Shown here in pieces: positions 9,817 through 19,888 of a stretch of DNA of 64,000 nt. Source of the stretch: an uncultured Altererythrobacter sp. (lineage in GTDB: Bacteria; Pseudomonadota; Alphaproteobacteria; Sphingomonadales; Sphingomonadaceae). Positions within the stretch are counted from its first letter, which is position 1; every line of letters starts with the position of its first letter. Below the pieces are notes generated by a model. The model made no database searches, was not told the DNA's origin, and saw nothing but the letters and a program-made list of their open reading frames with translations. The position numbers were made by a program, and so were the translations under genes. The stretch spans positions 1,116,001 through 1,180,000 of the forward strand of contig CANLLZ010000001.1 of NCBI GenBank assembly GCA_947492235.1. Direction: 5' to 3'.

Positions 9817-10457
9817 TGCCTGAATTTGCCGAACTGCTGCGCGGCTACCGCCGCTTTAGAGAGCACAGCTACCCACAACAACGCGCGCGGTATGACGAGC
9901 TGGTCGAGCAGGGCCAACACCCCAAGCTCATGGTCATCGGCTGCTCCGACAGCCGCGTCGATCCCGCGCAGATTTTCGATGTCGATCCGGGCGAAATATT
10001 TGTCGTCCGCAACGTTGCCGCGCTGGTGCCTCCGTTCGAAACCAATCCCGGCTATCACGGGGTATCGGCGGCCATAGAGTACGCTGTGCAGGTGTTGGAA
10101 GTGAAGCAGATCGTCGTCATGGGCCATGGTATGTGCGGCGGGTGCAAGGCGGCTCTGACCGGCGAAATGGACGGCAATCCCCCCGGAGAAGGCGGCTTTG
10201 TTGCCAACTGGATTTCGCTCCTGGCCGACGCGCGGGAGCCCGTTGCCGAGAAGTTCGGTACCAAGGGTCGGGAAGCGGAACGGGAAATGGAACTAGCGGC
10301 CGTGCGACTGAGCCTGCGCAACCTCCTCACCTTTCCGTGGGTAAAGGACAAGGTGGACCTTGGCGCGCTGAAATTGCGCGGGGCATTTTTCGCGATTTCA
10401 GAAGGCGTTCTGCATCACCTTGAGCAAGACGACGATGAATTTGTCGCTATCGAATGA
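9816..10457 (+). CDS. Beta-class carbonic anhydrase
   Basis: Zinc enzyme interconverting CO2 and bicarbonate. The ligands and catalytic dyad are all present: C43, D45 and R47 in GCSDSRVDP, and H104 and C107 in MGHGMCGGC. The 213-residue length is normal. Its ATG overlaps the stop of the PII-like gene by one base, so the three genes are translationally coupled and form an inorganic-carbon uptake and conversion unit. The frame extends upstream to 9651, but that extension overlaps the PII-like gene and is not family-like. Confidence 0.94.
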   Translation: MPEFAELLRGYRRFREHSYPQQRARYDELVEQGQHPKLMVIGCSDSRVDPAQIFDVDPGEIFVVRNVAALVPPFETNPGYHGVSAAIEYAVQVLEVKQIVVMGHGMCGGCKAALTGEMDGNPPGEGGFVANWISLLADAREPVAEKFGTKGREAEREMELAAVRLSLRNLLTFPWVKDKVDLGALKLRGAFFAISEGVLHHLEQDDDEFVAIE

Positions 10458-10493
10458 CTTGCCCAGCGCATCGCTCCCCGCCATGGACGCGGC

Positions 10494-11258
10494 ATGTCCG
10501 AACTTGATGCCAAGAATATCGCCCTTCTTATCGATGCCGATAACGTCAATCCCAAGGGGATCGACAGCGTCCTGACCGTTCTGGCCGAGCTGGGGCAGGT
10601 CAATATACGCCGCGCCTACGGCAACTGGGCGAAGGACGCGCTGAAGAAGTGGGGCGACATAACCAATCGTTATGGCATCCGCCCGCATCAGCAATTCGAT
10701 CTGACACGCGGCAAGAACGCAACCGATATGGCGATGAGCATTGATGCGGTTGACCTGCTCTATCAGGGCAAGGTCAACGGGTTCGGGATCATGAGCAGCG
10801 ACAGCGATTTCACGCCGCTGGTCACACGGCTGCGGCAGGACGGCCTGCCCGTCTATTGCTTTGGCGACAGCAAGACGCCCCAGGCTTTGAGGACCGCCTG
10901 CACCCGCTTTATCGACATAAACAAGCTGATGCAGGGGGACAAACGTTCGCAGTCGGGCAACAACCAAAAGTCTTCGCCCAAGAGGAGCGGTGACGGCGCT
11001 ATCGACGCCTCCGGCGTCAATGATGACGGGATCGAGGACGAGCTGATCGAACTGCTTGGCGAGGCTTGGAAAGCCTCCGACCGTGATGATGAAGGGTATG
11101 CGCGGCTTCAGCAGGTCGGGCAAATTGCCGGCAACCGCTCCAGCTTCGATGTGCGCAATTACGGCTTCAAGCAATTGTCTGAAATGGTGCGCTCGCTTGA
11201 CCGTTTCGACATCAAGCGCGGAGATGACGGACAGCTCTATGTCCGGCGCCTGCGATAG
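10494..11258 (+). CDS. NYN (PIN-like) domain protein with C-terminal LOTUS/OST-HTH domain
   Basis: The N-terminal NYN domain (about 8-150) has the acidic metal-binding pattern of PIN-like nucleases: LIDADNV (D14, D16), the TDMAMSIDAVDLLY helix and MSSDSDFTPL. A low-complexity linker (about 150-175) leads to a C-terminal winged-helix-like segment (about 178-254, ending DDGQLYVRRLR) typical of LOTUS/OST-HTH domains, which bind RNA. The family includes LabA-like and MARF1-like proteins; an RNase role is plausible but the substrate is unknown. It lies 36 bp after the carbonic anhydrase and may be cotranscribed. Confidence 0.82.
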   Translation: MSELDAKNIALLIDADNVNPKGIDSVLTVLAELGQVNIRRAYGNWAKDALKKWGDITNRYGIRPHQQFDLTRGKNATDMAMSIDAVDLLYQGKVNGFGIMSSDSDFTPLVTRLRQDGLPVYCFGDSKTPQALRTACTRFIDINKLMQGDKRSQSGNNQKSSPKRSGDGAIDASGVNDDGIEDELIELLGEAWKASDRDDEGYARLQQVGQIAGNRSSFDVRNYGFKQLSEMVRSLDRFDIKRGDDGQLYVRRLR

Positions 11259-11301
11259 GCTTGCGGTAAGCGCCATTTTTTCCCGGGCCAAGGGTGAGCC
11301 C

Positions 11302-11337
11302 AAAATAAAACGGCGCGGACCCACTGGACCCGCGCCG
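11302..11337 (-). terminator. Rho-independent terminator for the TPR-like gene
   Basis: An 8-bp GC stem (11311-11318 with 11330-11337, loop 11 nt) is followed on the minus strand by a T-rich tract (11302-11310). It sits 25 bp past the stop of the minus-strand gene at 11362 and between convergent genes, so it may also attenuate read-through from the plus strand. Confidence 0.75.
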
Positions 11338-11361
11338 CATTCATTCGGTTGAACTAGCTGG

Positions 11362-12687
11362 TTAAGTAACCGGCTGCTCATCAGCCGCTGGAGCTGCCGC
11401 TGTCGGTGTTGCGATGCTGTCCGCATACGCATCCCACAAGAGCGCAATGGCCTTCCGGTCACCTTGGACCTTGGCGAAAGTCGCCTTGGCTTCGGCTGTC
11501 TTGCCCTGATCCACCTGGGCGATGCCCAGACGCGTCAGTGCGCGCTGGGTATCCGTGCCTTCCTTGGCCAAGGCCATGGTGTAGAATTCTTCGGCCAACG
11601 CAGCTTCACCGTAATTCAGATAGGCATCACCGGTTGCCATGACCAGCGTCGGGCTGGCCCCGGCCTTTCGGGCGTCGGCAGCCAGCTTGGGCAATTCGCT
11701 GCGGTCAGCCGCGACACGCTTGCTGGCATTGCCGCGAACTTCGGCGACGTAGGGGTCGGTTCCATCGAGGCTGCCATCGGCTACACCCTCGGCGAGCACC
11801 GCCACTACTTCACCCGGCAAGCGGCGGAAATCGGCCGCGTCGACATAGTCGAAGTAATCACGCTGGTCGCGCAGCACATCCGCACGGCGGGCAAGGCGCA
11901 ACAGATCGAGCGTTTCCTGCGGCTGATACTGCAGCAGATTGCGCTGGATTGCGACCGCATCGCTCCAGGCGCTTTCGCTCGGGAACATGTTCACATACAT
12001 TATGCTGTAAAGAATGGCGTCGTTGGCCAAATTGGCCTGATAAGCCACCGAAAGCCCGCGCTTGATCCAGCCCTCATCGACTTCAAGACCTGCCGACTGA
12101 CGCGCATTGATCGCATTCCGCAGATAATTCAGGCCCTCAGCGTTACGACCCTCGTTGAAATAGGTTTCTGAAATCAGACCAGCGAGGCCATTGCTGTCCG
12201 CACCCGCCTCGATGGCCCGCTCCAGATACGTGCGGGACGCATTGTAATTCTGGAGATTGTACGACAGCTGGCCTGCGATGGTATTGTAGGAAGCAATCTT
12301 GTCGGCGCCGGTCTTGCCGCTTTCCAGCATCATCTTGACGCCTTCGAACTGCGTTGCCTGATCCTGCAACTGTGCACCGACATTGAAGTAGATGCCGCCG
12401 AGCACATACTTATCGTCAGCAGTCTGCGCCGCTGCCAGAACACCGGGCAGTGTGGCCTTGATCGCGCTGTAATCGGGCGCGTCGGCATTCAGGCTTGTTT
12501 CCAGCGGCTTGTACGCTGCGATGAAGCTGTCCGAATAGTCAGGCTTAGCTGCCTTTTCTTTCTTTTTCTTCTGAGCGTGCGCCGGTGCCTCAAGCGCGGT
12601 CACGCCGATGGCTGTGCCGCACATCAGCGCGATTGCGAGAGCGACATTAGCGCCCGGGCGGCGGGTATTACGAAGGGGTTTGAACAT
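11362..12687 (-). CDS. Exported tetratricopeptide-like repeat protein
   Basis: A 441-residue protein with a twin-Arg-containing N-terminus, a hydrophobic signal segment (VALAIALMCGTAIGVTAL) and a signal peptidase site after APAHA, then a Lys-rich patch. The mature part is helical with TPR-like units, for example YNLQNYNASRTYLERAIEAG, YFNEGRNAEGLNYLRNAI and EAALAEEFYTMAL. ATG 12687 is preferred over the upstream TTG because GGGAGAA sits at proper distance before it. No catalytic motif is visible. A periplasmic scaffolding or interaction role is the only safe inference. It is divergent from gyrA. Confidence 0.8.
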   Translation of the reverse strand: MFKPLRNTRRPGANVALAIALMCGTAIGVTALEAPAHAQKKKKEKAAKPDYSDSFIAAYKPLETSLNADAPDYSAIKATLPGVLAAAQTADDKYVLGGIYFNVGAQLQDQATQFEGVKMMLESGKTGADKIASYNTIAGQLSYNLQNYNASRTYLERAIEAGADSNGLAGLISETYFNEGRNAEGLNYLRNAINARQSAGLEVDEGWIKRGLSVAYQANLANDAILYSIMYVNMFPSESAWSDAVAIQRNLLQYQPQETLDLLRLARRADVLRDQRDYFDYVDAADFRRLPGEVVAVLAEGVADGSLDGTDPYVAEVRGNASKRVAADRSELPKLAADARKAGASPTLVMATGDAYLNYGEAALAEEFYTMALAKEGTDTQRALTRLGIAQVDQGKTAEAKATFAKVQGDRKAIALLWDAYADSIATPTAAAPAADEQPVT

Positions 12688-12932
12688 TCTATTTTCTCCC
12701 AAGAAATTCGGAAATCTGCACTCCGGCCAAGTAGCTGCTGCACGGAATCAAACGCGCGAGCAAGCCGGTGGTGCCGGATCGTTGAAAACACACTAGCGAC
12801 AGGGCGCTGAACAGCAATTGAATGACGCACTGCAACATAATCGCATACGGCGCTTCGCATATGTGGAAAACAACGGTCTGAGCCCCCATCTGACACGGGC
12901 GAAGGTAGCCCATCGGGCGCATCTCCACTACC

Positions 12933-12960
12933 TTGGAACGCATATAGGGCGGCATATTTT
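12933..12960 (+). promoter_or_regulatory. Candidate gyrA promoter
   Basis: TTGGAA (12933-12938) and TATTTT (12955-12960) separated by 16 bp, about 35 bp upstream of the gyrA start, in a 307-bp intergenic region (12688-12994) between divergent genes. It is a sequence match only. The rest of that region shows no gene. Confidence 0.3.
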
Positions 12961-12994
12961 CGTGCCCGCCCACAGCCATTCAGCGAGACCTTAG

Positions 12995-15787
12995 TTGAGC
13001 GACGAAATCGACACCCTCCCCGCCCCGCATCCTTTGGGCAATTTCGAACGCGTCGACATCGTCGACGAGATGAAGGAAAGCTATCTCGATTACGCCATGA
13101 GCGTGATCGTCAGCCGCGCGCTGCCGGACGTGCGCGACGGGCTTAAGCCGGTCCACCGCCGTATTCTTTACGCCAGTCAGGAAGGCGGTTTTGTCGCCGG
13201 TCGCCCCTACCGCAAAAGCGCCAAGATCGTCGGCGATGTGATGGGCAATTATCACCCGCACGGCGACAGCGCGATTTACGACGCATTGGCCCGGATGACG
13301 CAGGACTGGTCGCTGCGTGTTCCCCTGATCGATGGTCAAGGCAATTTCGGCAGCATGGACCCCGATCCGCCGGCCTCCATGCGCTATACCGAGGCGCGTC
13401 TGGCCAAGGTTGCCAATAGCTTGCTGGAGGATCTCGACAAAAACACCGTCGATTTCGCGGACAATTACGATGGCTCGCTGAAAGAACCGACCGTACTGCC
13501 TGCCCGCTTCCCCAATCTGCTGGTCAATGGCGCTGGCGGTATCGCGGTCGGCATGGCAACCAACATTCCGCCCCACAATCTGGGCGAGGTGATCGACGGC
13601 TGCTTCGCCTTCCTCGACAATCCGGCGATCACGTCGGAAGAGCTTGTCGAATACATCCCCGGTCCCGATTTCCCGACCGCTCCACTAATTCTGGGTCAAT
13701 CCGGTGCGAAGTCGGCCTATACCACTGGGCGCGGCTCCATTCTGATGCGTGCGCGGCACGAAATCGAGGAGCGCAGCGGGGACCGGCAGACGATCGTCCT
13801 CACATCGATCCCGTTCCAGGTGGGCAAGAACAACCTCGTCGAGAAGATCGCCGACGCCGCAAAGGAAAAGCGGATCGAAGGCGTGTCCGACATTCGCGAC
13901 GAATCCTCGCGCGAAGGCGTGCGGGTGGTCATTGAACTGAAGCGCGATGCTTCCGCCGATGTCGTTCTGAACCAGATCTGGCGTTACACCCCGGCACAGG
14001 CCAGCTTCCCGGCCAATATGCTGGCGATCCGTGGCGGGCGTCCGGAAACGCTGATGCTGCGGGAGATTATTCAGGCGTTTATTTCCTTCCGTGAGGAAGT
14101 GATTACCCGCCGGACCAAGTTCGAGCTGAACAAGGCCCGCGAAAGGGCGCATGTCTTGCTCGGCCTGGTGGTCGCAGTGTCCAATATGGATGAAGTCGTC
14201 GCCATGATCCGCGGCTCCTCCAACCCCAAGATCGCCCGCGAAAAACTGCGCGCGAAGGAATGGCCGATTGGCGAGATCGCCCAATATATTCGTCTGGTCG
14301 AAGCGATTGAGCCGGATGCCGAGCAGGAAGGCGGTACGTATCGTCTGTCCGAACGACAGGTAAAGGCCATCCTCGACCTGCGCCTCCACCGTCTGACCGC
14401 GCTGGGCCGCGATGAAATCGGCGACGAGCTGAAAGAGCTGTCGCTGGCCATCGAGGAATATCTCTCGATCCTCGCCGACCGGGTAAAGCTCTATCGCGTG
14501 CTGCGCGACGAGCTTCAGGAAATCCGCGATCAATACGCCACGCCGCGCATCAGCGAGATCGCGCCTGCATGGGATGGTCTGGATGATGAAGACCTAATCG
14601 AGCGCGACGAGATGGTCGTAACAGTGACGCATGACGGCTATATCAAGCGCACGCCGCTCTCGACCTTCCGCGCCCAGAATCGCGGCGGCAAGGGCCGCGC
14701 CGGCATGGCGACCAAGGAAGCCGATGCCGTGCGCGAGATGTTCGTCACCAGCACGCACAACCCGGTGCTGTTCTTCTCGACCCACGGCAAGGTCTATCGA
14801 CTGAAAGTCTGGAAGCTGCCCGAAGGCGGGCCAGCAACACGCGGACGGCCGATCATCAATCTGCTGCCAGCGCTGGATGAAGGCGAAACCATCGCCAATG
14901 TCCTGCCGCTTCCGGAAGACGAAGAAAGCTGGGGCGCTCTTAACGTCGTCTTCGCCACCGCGCTGGGCAATGTCCGCCGCAACAGCATGGACAGCTTCAC
15001 CAACATCCCGTCGAACGGCAAATTTGCCATGAAGTTCGAGGATGCGAGCAAAGACCGGCTGATCGGGGTCGCCTTGCTCGAAGCAGGCGACGACGTGCTG
15101 CTGGCCACCCGCATGGGCAAGGCCATCCGCTTCTCCGGCGAAGATGTGCGCGAATTCGTTTCTCGCACTTCCACCGGCGTGCGCGGCATGAAGTTCAAGG
15201 AGAACGATGACGAAGTGGTTTCGCTCTCCATCCTGCATGGCGGCACCGCTACTCCGGAAGAGCGCGACGCCTATCTGAAGCTCGCTCCATGGAAGGCCGA
15301 TGAGGACGCCGCGCCGCTTTCAGAAGACCACCAAACCATGGCCGATGAAGAGCAGTTCATCCTGACCGTTTGCGCCAATGGCTACGGCAAGATGTCCTCC
15401 GCCTACGAATATCGCCGCGCCGGGCGCGGCGGCATGGGCATCACCAATATCGACAACATCAAGCGCAACGGCCCTGTTGTCGCCAGCTTCACCGCCACCA
15501 AAGCGGATCAATTGCTGCTGGTGACCGATCAGGCCAAGCTGATCCGCATCGGGCTGGATAGCATGCGGGTTATCGGGCGCAGCTCGTCCGGAGTCCGGCT
15601 GTTCGATGTGTCGGACAAGGAGAAGGTCGTCAGCGCGGTCCGGATCGACGAGCAGGAAGCACCGGAGAACGAGGCTGAAGAGCTGATTACACAGGAACTG
15701 GTCGAAAAGCGCGGCGGCGAGGACGAGACCACTCCGAAGACGACGATGGACCGCGACAGCAATGAGGGCGAGCCACCGCCAGAGTAA
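12995..15787 (+). CDS. gyrA: DNA gyrase subunit A
   Basis: Type II topoisomerase subunit that cleaves and rejoins DNA. The N-terminal breakage domain contains the catalytic Tyr131 ([10 protein letters not shown]) and the quinolone region [10 protein letters not shown], with Ser92 and Asp96 in the wild-type state (equivalents of E. coli S83 and D87). The C-terminal beta-pinwheel carries the GyrA box [10 protein letters not shown], and the tail is acidic. At 930 residues it is slightly longer than E. coli GyrA, as usual in this group. The start is TTG 12995, directly after an in-frame TAG at 12992, so no earlier start is possible. Confidence 0.97.
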   Translation: MSDEIDTLPAPHPLGNFERVDIVDEMKESYLDYAMSVIVSRALPDVRDGLKPVHRRILYASQEGGFVAGRPYRKSAKIVGDVMGNYHPHGDSAIYDALARMTQDWSLRVPLIDGQGNFGSMDPDPPASMRYTEARLAKVANSLLEDLDKNTVDFADNYDGSLKEPTVLPARFPNLLVNGAGGIAVGMATNIPPHNLGEVIDGCFAFLDNPAITSEELVEYIPGPDFPTAPLILGQSGAKSAYTTGRGSILMRARHEIEERSGDRQTIVLTSIPFQVGKNNLVEKIADAAKEKRIEGVSDIRDESSREGVRVVIELKRDASADVVLNQIWRYTPAQASFPANMLAIRGGRPETLMLREIIQAFISFREEVITRRTKFELNKARERAHVLLGLVVAVSNMDEVVAMIRGSSNPKIAREKLRAKEWPIGEIAQYIRLVEAIEPDAEQEGGTYRLSERQVKAILDLRLHRLTALGRDEIGDELKELSLAIEEYLSILADRVKLYRVLRDELQEIRDQYATPRISEIAPAWDGLDDEDLIERDEMVVTVTHDGYIKRTPLSTFRAQNRGGKGRAGMATKEADAVREMFVTSTHNPVLFFSTHGKVYRLKVWKLPEGGPATRGRPIINLLPALDEGETIANVLPLPEDEESWGALNVVFATALGNVRRNSMDSFTNIPSNGKFAMKFEDASKDRLIGVALLEAGDDVLLATRMGKAIRFSGEDVREFVSRTSTGVRGMKFKENDDEVVSLSILHGGTATPEERDAYLKLAPWKADEDAAPLSEDHQTMADEEQFILTVCANGYGKMSSAYEYRRAGRGGMGITNIDNIKRNGPVVASFTATKADQLLLVTDQAKLIRIGLDSMRVIGRSSSGVRLFDVSDKEKVVSAVRIDEQEAPENEAEELITQELVEKRGGEDETTPKTTMDRDSNEGEPPPE

Positions 15788-15797
15788 GGAGCGCGAC

Positions 15798-16637
15798 ATG
15801 GCCATAACGGTCGAGCCAAGCGGACAATCCTGCGGCGCACGGATCACGGGCGTCAATTTGGCGAGCGAGCTTGCTCCGTCCACCGTCGCGGCCATTCGCA
15901 AGGCATGGCTCGAACACCGCGTCGTGTCTTTCCCCGGGCAAACGCGCATGGATGACGATGCGTTAGAGCGCTTTACCGTGGCCATGGGCGGATTTGGCGA
16001 GGACCCGTTTTTCGACCCGATCCCCGGGCGCACGCATATCGCCGCCATCTTGCGTGAGGCCGACGAGCAATCGCCGCTGTTTGCCGAGAACTGGCATTCG
16101 GACTGGAGCTTTCTGCCCCGCCCCCCCGCGGGAACCTGCCTGCTGTCCATCGATATCCCGCCGGTGGGCGGCGACACGCTGTTCGCCAACCAGATCGCCG
16201 CGTTCAATGCCCTTCCCGATGATCGCAAGGCACAACTGCGTACGCTCACCGCTATACACAGCGCACGCGCTGCTTACGCGCCAGACGGAGCGTATGGCGA
16301 AAAGGACGAGGGCCGCAGCATGGCCATTCGCCCTGACCCAAGCGCCCGCGAAACATGCACCCACCCGTTGGTCCAGCGTCACCCTGAAACTGGCGAGGAA
16401 GCGCTGTTCAGTTGCTTTGGCTACATCATCGGGATCGAGGGCATGGCGGATGCCGAAGCTATTGCCCTGCTTACAGAGCTCTATCACTGGCAGTCACGCG
16501 AGGAGTTCGTTTATCGCCATCAATGGGAGCCGGACATGCTGATCCTGTGGGACAATCGGAGCGTTCTCCACCGCGCCACGGGAGGATATGAAGGCCACCG
16601 GCGCGAATTGCACCGGACCACCATTGCTGCGCATTAG
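15798..16637 (+). CDS. TauD/TfdA-family Fe(II)/2-oxoglutarate dioxygenase
   Basis: A 279-residue non-haem iron dioxygenase of the TauD family. The HxD iron ligands are in WHSDWSF; the third His and the 2-oxoglutarate-binding Arg are in the C-terminal LHRATGGYEGHRRELHR. It begins 11 bp after gyrA, with AAGGAG just upstream, so read-through from gyrA is possible. The substrate cannot be read from the sequence: taurine, sulfonates, alkyl sulfates and aryloxy acids are all used in the family, and no sulfonate transporter is nearby. Confidence 0.88.
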   Translation: MAITVEPSGQSCGARITGVNLASELAPSTVAAIRKAWLEHRVVSFPGQTRMDDDALERFTVAMGGFGEDPFFDPIPGRTHIAAILREADEQSPLFAENWHSDWSFLPRPPAGTCLLSIDIPPVGGDTLFANQIAAFNALPDDRKAQLRTLTAIHSARAAYAPDGAYGEKDEGRSMAIRPDPSARETCTHPLVQRHPETGEEALFSCFGYIIGIEGMADAEAIALLTELYHWQSREEFVYRHQWEPDMLILWDNRSVLHRATGGYEGHRRELHRTTIAAH

Positions 16638-17302
16638 TCGGCGGTGAAGCCCGGGTGCCTGAGCGTTTGCACCACCCCTGTCGCGATCAGGAACTGTCCT
16701 GCAAAGTAAATCGGCCAGACCAGCAGGTCGCCGAGCTGCTCCAGCTGAAGCGGCCCCATCCGTGCAAATATCAGCAGATCGGAAATCACAAAGAGGACTG
16801 CACCCAGACCGACACGGTAGCGGGGGAAAGCGCTCCACCATGCAGCGGCTGCCATCCCGCCCAGCGAGACGGCATAGAGCACGACGCTCCAGTCGAAGGT
16901 CAGGAACCAAGAGATAACCGGCGTGAGCACAAGCAACGCCAGACCTGCCAGTTTCTGACTGGCCACCGGGCTGGGTCTTGGATGCCGCAGATAGAGTGCA
17001 ATGGCCGCAACATGCGCAGCGAAAAAGGCAGCGCCTCCGATCAAGAAGTCGAGCTCTATGCCCATGTCCCCCACGGCGGACAGCGCCATCACCAATCCGA
17101 TCAGAAAACCGCTCACCCCTTGCGCACGCCACCAGCAATAGGCCGCAAGCGCTGCCGCGCCCGCACCCTTCAACAGGATCAGATAGGCCCCGCCAATCTG
17201 GCTGTCGGCGAGAAAATAATACGCCACCGCGGCCACAAGCGCCGTCAGTAGCCACGGTCTTTCATGGGCCAATGTGCGATTGGAAACGGGTAACTGGGCC
17301 AT
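16634..17302 (-). CDS. YhhN/lysoplasmalogenase-family membrane protein
   Basis: A 222-residue protein with about eight hydrophobic helices. Family features are [28 protein letters not shown] and SDLLIFAR, the paired acidic motifs of the TMEM86/YhhN family, whose animal members hydrolyse the vinyl-ether bond of lysoplasmalogens. ATG 17302 is chosen because the upstream extension is not hydrophobic or family-like. It overlaps the end of the convergent dioxygenase gene by 4 bp and diverges from trmFO. Enzyme activity in bacteria is plausible but unproven here. Confidence 0.82.
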   Translation of the reverse strand: MAQLPVSNRTLAHERPWLLTALVAAVAYYFLADSQIGGAYLILLKGAGAAALAAYCWWRAQGVSGFLIGLVMALSAVGDMGIELDFLIGGAAFFAAHVAAIALYLRHPRPSPVASQKLAGLALLVLTPVISWFLTFDWSVVLYAVSLGGMAAAAWWSAFPRYRVGLGAVLFVISDLLIFARMGPLQLEQLGDLLVWPIYFAGQFLIATGVVQTLRHPGFTAD

Positions 17303-17375
17303 AGTCTCTCTCGCTAGGGCTTGCAGGCGGGTATGGGCAAGACCTAGATGCCCGGCCGTAAGGATAGAGCTAACC

Positions 17376-18743
17376 ATGACACACGACATCCAGATTATCG
17401 GCGGCGGATTGGCCGGAAGCGAAGCCGCGTGGCAATTGGCGCGGCGGGGCTTCAAAGTGCGCCTCTCGGAAATGCGCGGGACGGGCGAGATGACCCCCGC
17501 TCACCAGACAGATGGCCTGGCGGAACTGGTGTGCAGCAACTCCTTCCGCTCCGACGATGACGAGAAAAATGCGGTCGGCCTGTTGCATCACGAAATGCGG
17601 CGACTGGATTCTCTGGTGATGCGGGCCGGAGAGGTAGCGCGCGTGCCCGCCGGGTCGGCAATGGCGGTGGACCGCGATGTATTTTCCGCCGAAGTGCAGA
17701 AGGTGCTGGAGGAACATCCGAATATCACCATCGTCCGCGAACGAGTGGATGCCCTCCCCGCCGATGGCCCGGCAATTGTCGCAACCGGCCCGCTGACCGC
17801 TGCTGCCTTGGCGCAAAGCATTGTCGGCGCGACCGGTCAGGAGCGGCTGGCCTTCTTCGATGCCATCGCGCCGATCGTGCATCATGACAGCATCAATATG
17901 GACGTATGCTGGGTGCAATCGCGGTGGGACAAAACCACCAGCGCCTCCAACCCCGAAGGCGATTACATCAATTGCCCGATGACGAAGGAGCAGTACCTCG
18001 CCTTTCACCAAGGGCTAATGGATGGCGAGAAGACGGAGTTCAAAGAGTGGGAAGAGGACACGCCGTATTTTGATGGCTGCATGCCGATCGAGGTTATGGC
18101 CGCACGCGGAGTCGAGACTTTGCGCTATGGCCCAATGAAAGGCGTCGGCCTCGATAATCCGCACGATACGTCGGAGGAATTTCCGCAGGGCAAATGGCCC
18201 TATGCAGTCGTCCAGCTGCGGCAGGACAACAAGCTGGGCACGCTGTGGAACATGGTCGGTTTCCAGACCAAGCTGAAATATGGCGCGCAGGTGGAGCTGT
18301 TCCGGACTATTCCGGGGCTTGAGAATGCCGAGTTTGCCCGACTGGGCGGGCTGCACCGCAACACGTTTTTGAATTCGCCGATGGTTCTGGACCGTCAGCT
18401 ACGGTTGAAGGGTATGGAGCGCATCCGCTTTGCCGGGCAGATCACCGGCTGTGAAGGTTATGTCGAAAGCTCTGCTGTCGGTCTGATGGCAGGTATGATG
18501 GCGGCTTCGGAGCTGGCGGGCGAAAAGTGGACCGCCCCGCCCCGCACCACGGCGCTCGGTGCTTTGCTGTCGCATATTACCGGCGATGCCGAGGCGGCGA
18601 CCTATCAGCCGATGAATATCAATTTCGGCCTCTTCCCGCCGCTCCACGAGGTGAAAAAGAAGCAGCGTAAAGAGGCCTACACTTCACGCGCAAAAGCCGA
18701 TTTGGGCGAGTGGCTTGCCGATTTGGAAACCGTGCCTGCCTAG
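17376..18743 (+). CDS. trmFO: Methylenetetrahydrofolate-tRNA (uracil-5-)-methyltransferase TrmFO
   Basis: Flavoenzyme making m5U54 in the tRNA T-loop with methylene-THF. The N-terminal FAD Rossmann motif [13 protein letters not shown] (about 6-18) is followed by family signatures [37 protein letters not shown] and the C-terminal [13 protein letters not shown]. The length of 455 is normal. ATG 17376 matches the family N-terminus; the longer frame to 17274 runs into the divergent gene. Confidence 0.96.
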   Translation: MTHDIQIIGGGLAGSEAAWQLARRGFKVRLSEMRGTGEMTPAHQTDGLAELVCSNSFRSDDDEKNAVGLLHHEMRRLDSLVMRAGEVARVPAGSAMAVDRDVFSAEVQKVLEEHPNITIVRERVDALPADGPAIVATGPLTAAALAQSIVGATGQERLAFFDAIAPIVHHDSINMDVCWVQSRWDKTTSASNPEGDYINCPMTKEQYLAFHQGLMDGEKTEFKEWEEDTPYFDGCMPIEVMAARGVETLRYGPMKGVGLDNPHDTSEEFPQGKWPYAVVQLRQDNKLGTLWNMVGFQTKLKYGAQVELFRTIPGLENAEFARLGGLHRNTFLNSPMVLDRQLRLKGMERIRFAGQITGCEGYVESSAVGLMAGMMAASELAGEKWTAPPRTTALGALLSHITGDAEAATYQPMNINFGLFPPLHEVKKKQRKEAYTSRAKADLGEWLADLETVPA

Positions 18744-18751
18744 CCTGACAA

Positions 18752-19219
18752 TCAGCACCGGCAAGCGGGCTTGGGCTTTCGTTTCGGGGCGGTTGTCGCA
18801 AACTCGGCTTGTGTCAGCTTTCGGTCGCCATTGGCATCAGCGCCGTCGAATTTCGTCGCCGTCGACACGGCCCATTCTTCGAAGGTCAGGAGGTTGTTGC
18901 CGTCCTTATCGAGCTTCTTGAACGCGCTGGTGCGGGTGGAAAGCATTTCGGACCGGGTAATGGACAGATCACGGTTGCGGTCATAGCGGAAGAACCTGCG
19001 TTGCTCGCGGCTTAGCTGGGTCGCCTCTGGCGGTGTCGGTCCGCGCAAATCGCCCGGATCGGTTTCGGGCAGCTCGGGCTCAGCCGGTTCCTCGGTGGCA
19101 ATCGACTCAGGCTCCGGCGGAGGCGCTGCCTCTTCCACCTGTGCCCTGCCCTGCCACCAGAACATCCCCACGCCCGCCAGCATCAATGCCAGCACGGCGC
19201 CCAATATCATTCGGTCCAT
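18752..19219 (-). CDS. Membrane-anchored or exported EF-hand calcium-binding protein
   Basis: A 155-residue protein with an N-terminal hydrophobic helix (LGAVLALMLAGVGMFWW), an acidic proline-rich linker and three EF-hand-like loops: DRNRDLSITRSE, DKDGNNLLTFEE and DANGDRKLTQAE, each with acidic or Asn residues at the canonical positions. The C-terminus is basic with a Cys-Arg-Cys end. It is a calcium-responsive periplasmic protein by inference. It is convergent with trmFO with a gap of 8 bp. Confidence 0.85.
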   Translation of the reverse strand: MDRMILGAVLALMLAGVGMFWWQGRAQVEEAAPPPEPESIATEEPAEPELPETDPGDLRGPTPPEATQLSREQRRFFRYDRNRDLSITRSEMLSTRTSAFKKLDKDGNNLLTFEEWAVSTATKFDGADANGDRKLTQAEFATTAPKRKPKPACRC

Positions 19220-19240
19220 CGCTTCCCCTTGTCCCTGTCC

Positions 19241-19888
19241 TCACCTCCCGATTAGGCCAGTTCGCACAGCAAGGGCAAGGCTGGGCAGCCCGTCCAGCAT
19301 GGGGCGCTTTTTCGATGCAGCGCGCCGACCAAGATTGCCGAGCACTGCAAATGGTCGCAGAGAACGCGGGAGGCGGACAGGCTGGTCAATTGAGACTGAG
19401 TTCAGCGGCAGCTCAAAGCCTCTGCCCAAAAGATCGCCCCATGTGAACTGCACCGCTGATGCAGCAAGGGCGCCGTCATCCGGCGATACCCCGACAACGC
19501 TCGCCAACGCGTCCCATGAAGCAGCACGGCCCGCAGCAAAACGCTCCGCCCCCTGCGCATCCAATTCTTCGCCAGCCACCAACTCTTCCCAGCCATCCAC
19601 CAGTGCGCCAAGTTGTGTCGCTGCGCTGCCCCATTGTTCCAACCGGGCCAGAAGCGGCTCACCCGTAGGCCATTCGTCAGGTGCCTGCGCGAAACGGTCC
19701 CGCCACCAAGCAAGCTTCATTTGCGCGATAATCGGCTCGCTCGCCTCGCGCACAGCCCGCCCGAGCCGCGCATCGAGAGCGAACAGCGCAGCGAACAAAT
19801 GAAACTCTTGGGTGCGCGCAGAGCCTAAGGCGACCCGGTACACCGGCGGCAAACTGGCAAGAGAAGTGTCATCCACATTGTCGGCCAT
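19241..19888 (-). CDS. Squalene/phytoene synthase-like protein (short, NDUFAF6-like)
   Basis: A 215-residue helical protein related to the trans-isoprenyl diphosphate synthase fold: EFHLFAALFALDARLGRAV followed by IIAQMKLAWWRDRF is the degenerate first motif seen in NDUFAF6-like proteins. The DxxxD metal motifs needed for squalene or phytoene synthesis are not evident, and it is shorter than true synthases (about 280-300), so catalysis is doubtful. Mitochondrial NDUFAF6 assists complex I assembly; a similar role here would be inference. Confidence 0.72.
   Translation of the reverse strand: MADNVDDTSLASLPPVYRVALGSARTQEFHLFAALFALDARLGRAVREASEPIIAQMKLAWWRDRFAQAPDEWPTGEPLLARLEQWGSAATQLGALVDGWEELVAGEELDAQGAERFAAGRAASWDALASVVGVSPDDGALAASAVQFTWGDLLGRGFELPLNSVSIDQPVRLPRSLRPFAVLGNLGRRAASKKRPMLDGLPSLALAVRTGLIGR

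Noticed and set aside
13261-13300. Quinolone-resistance mutation in GyrA
   Set aside because: The Ser and Asp of [10 protein letters not shown] are wild type.
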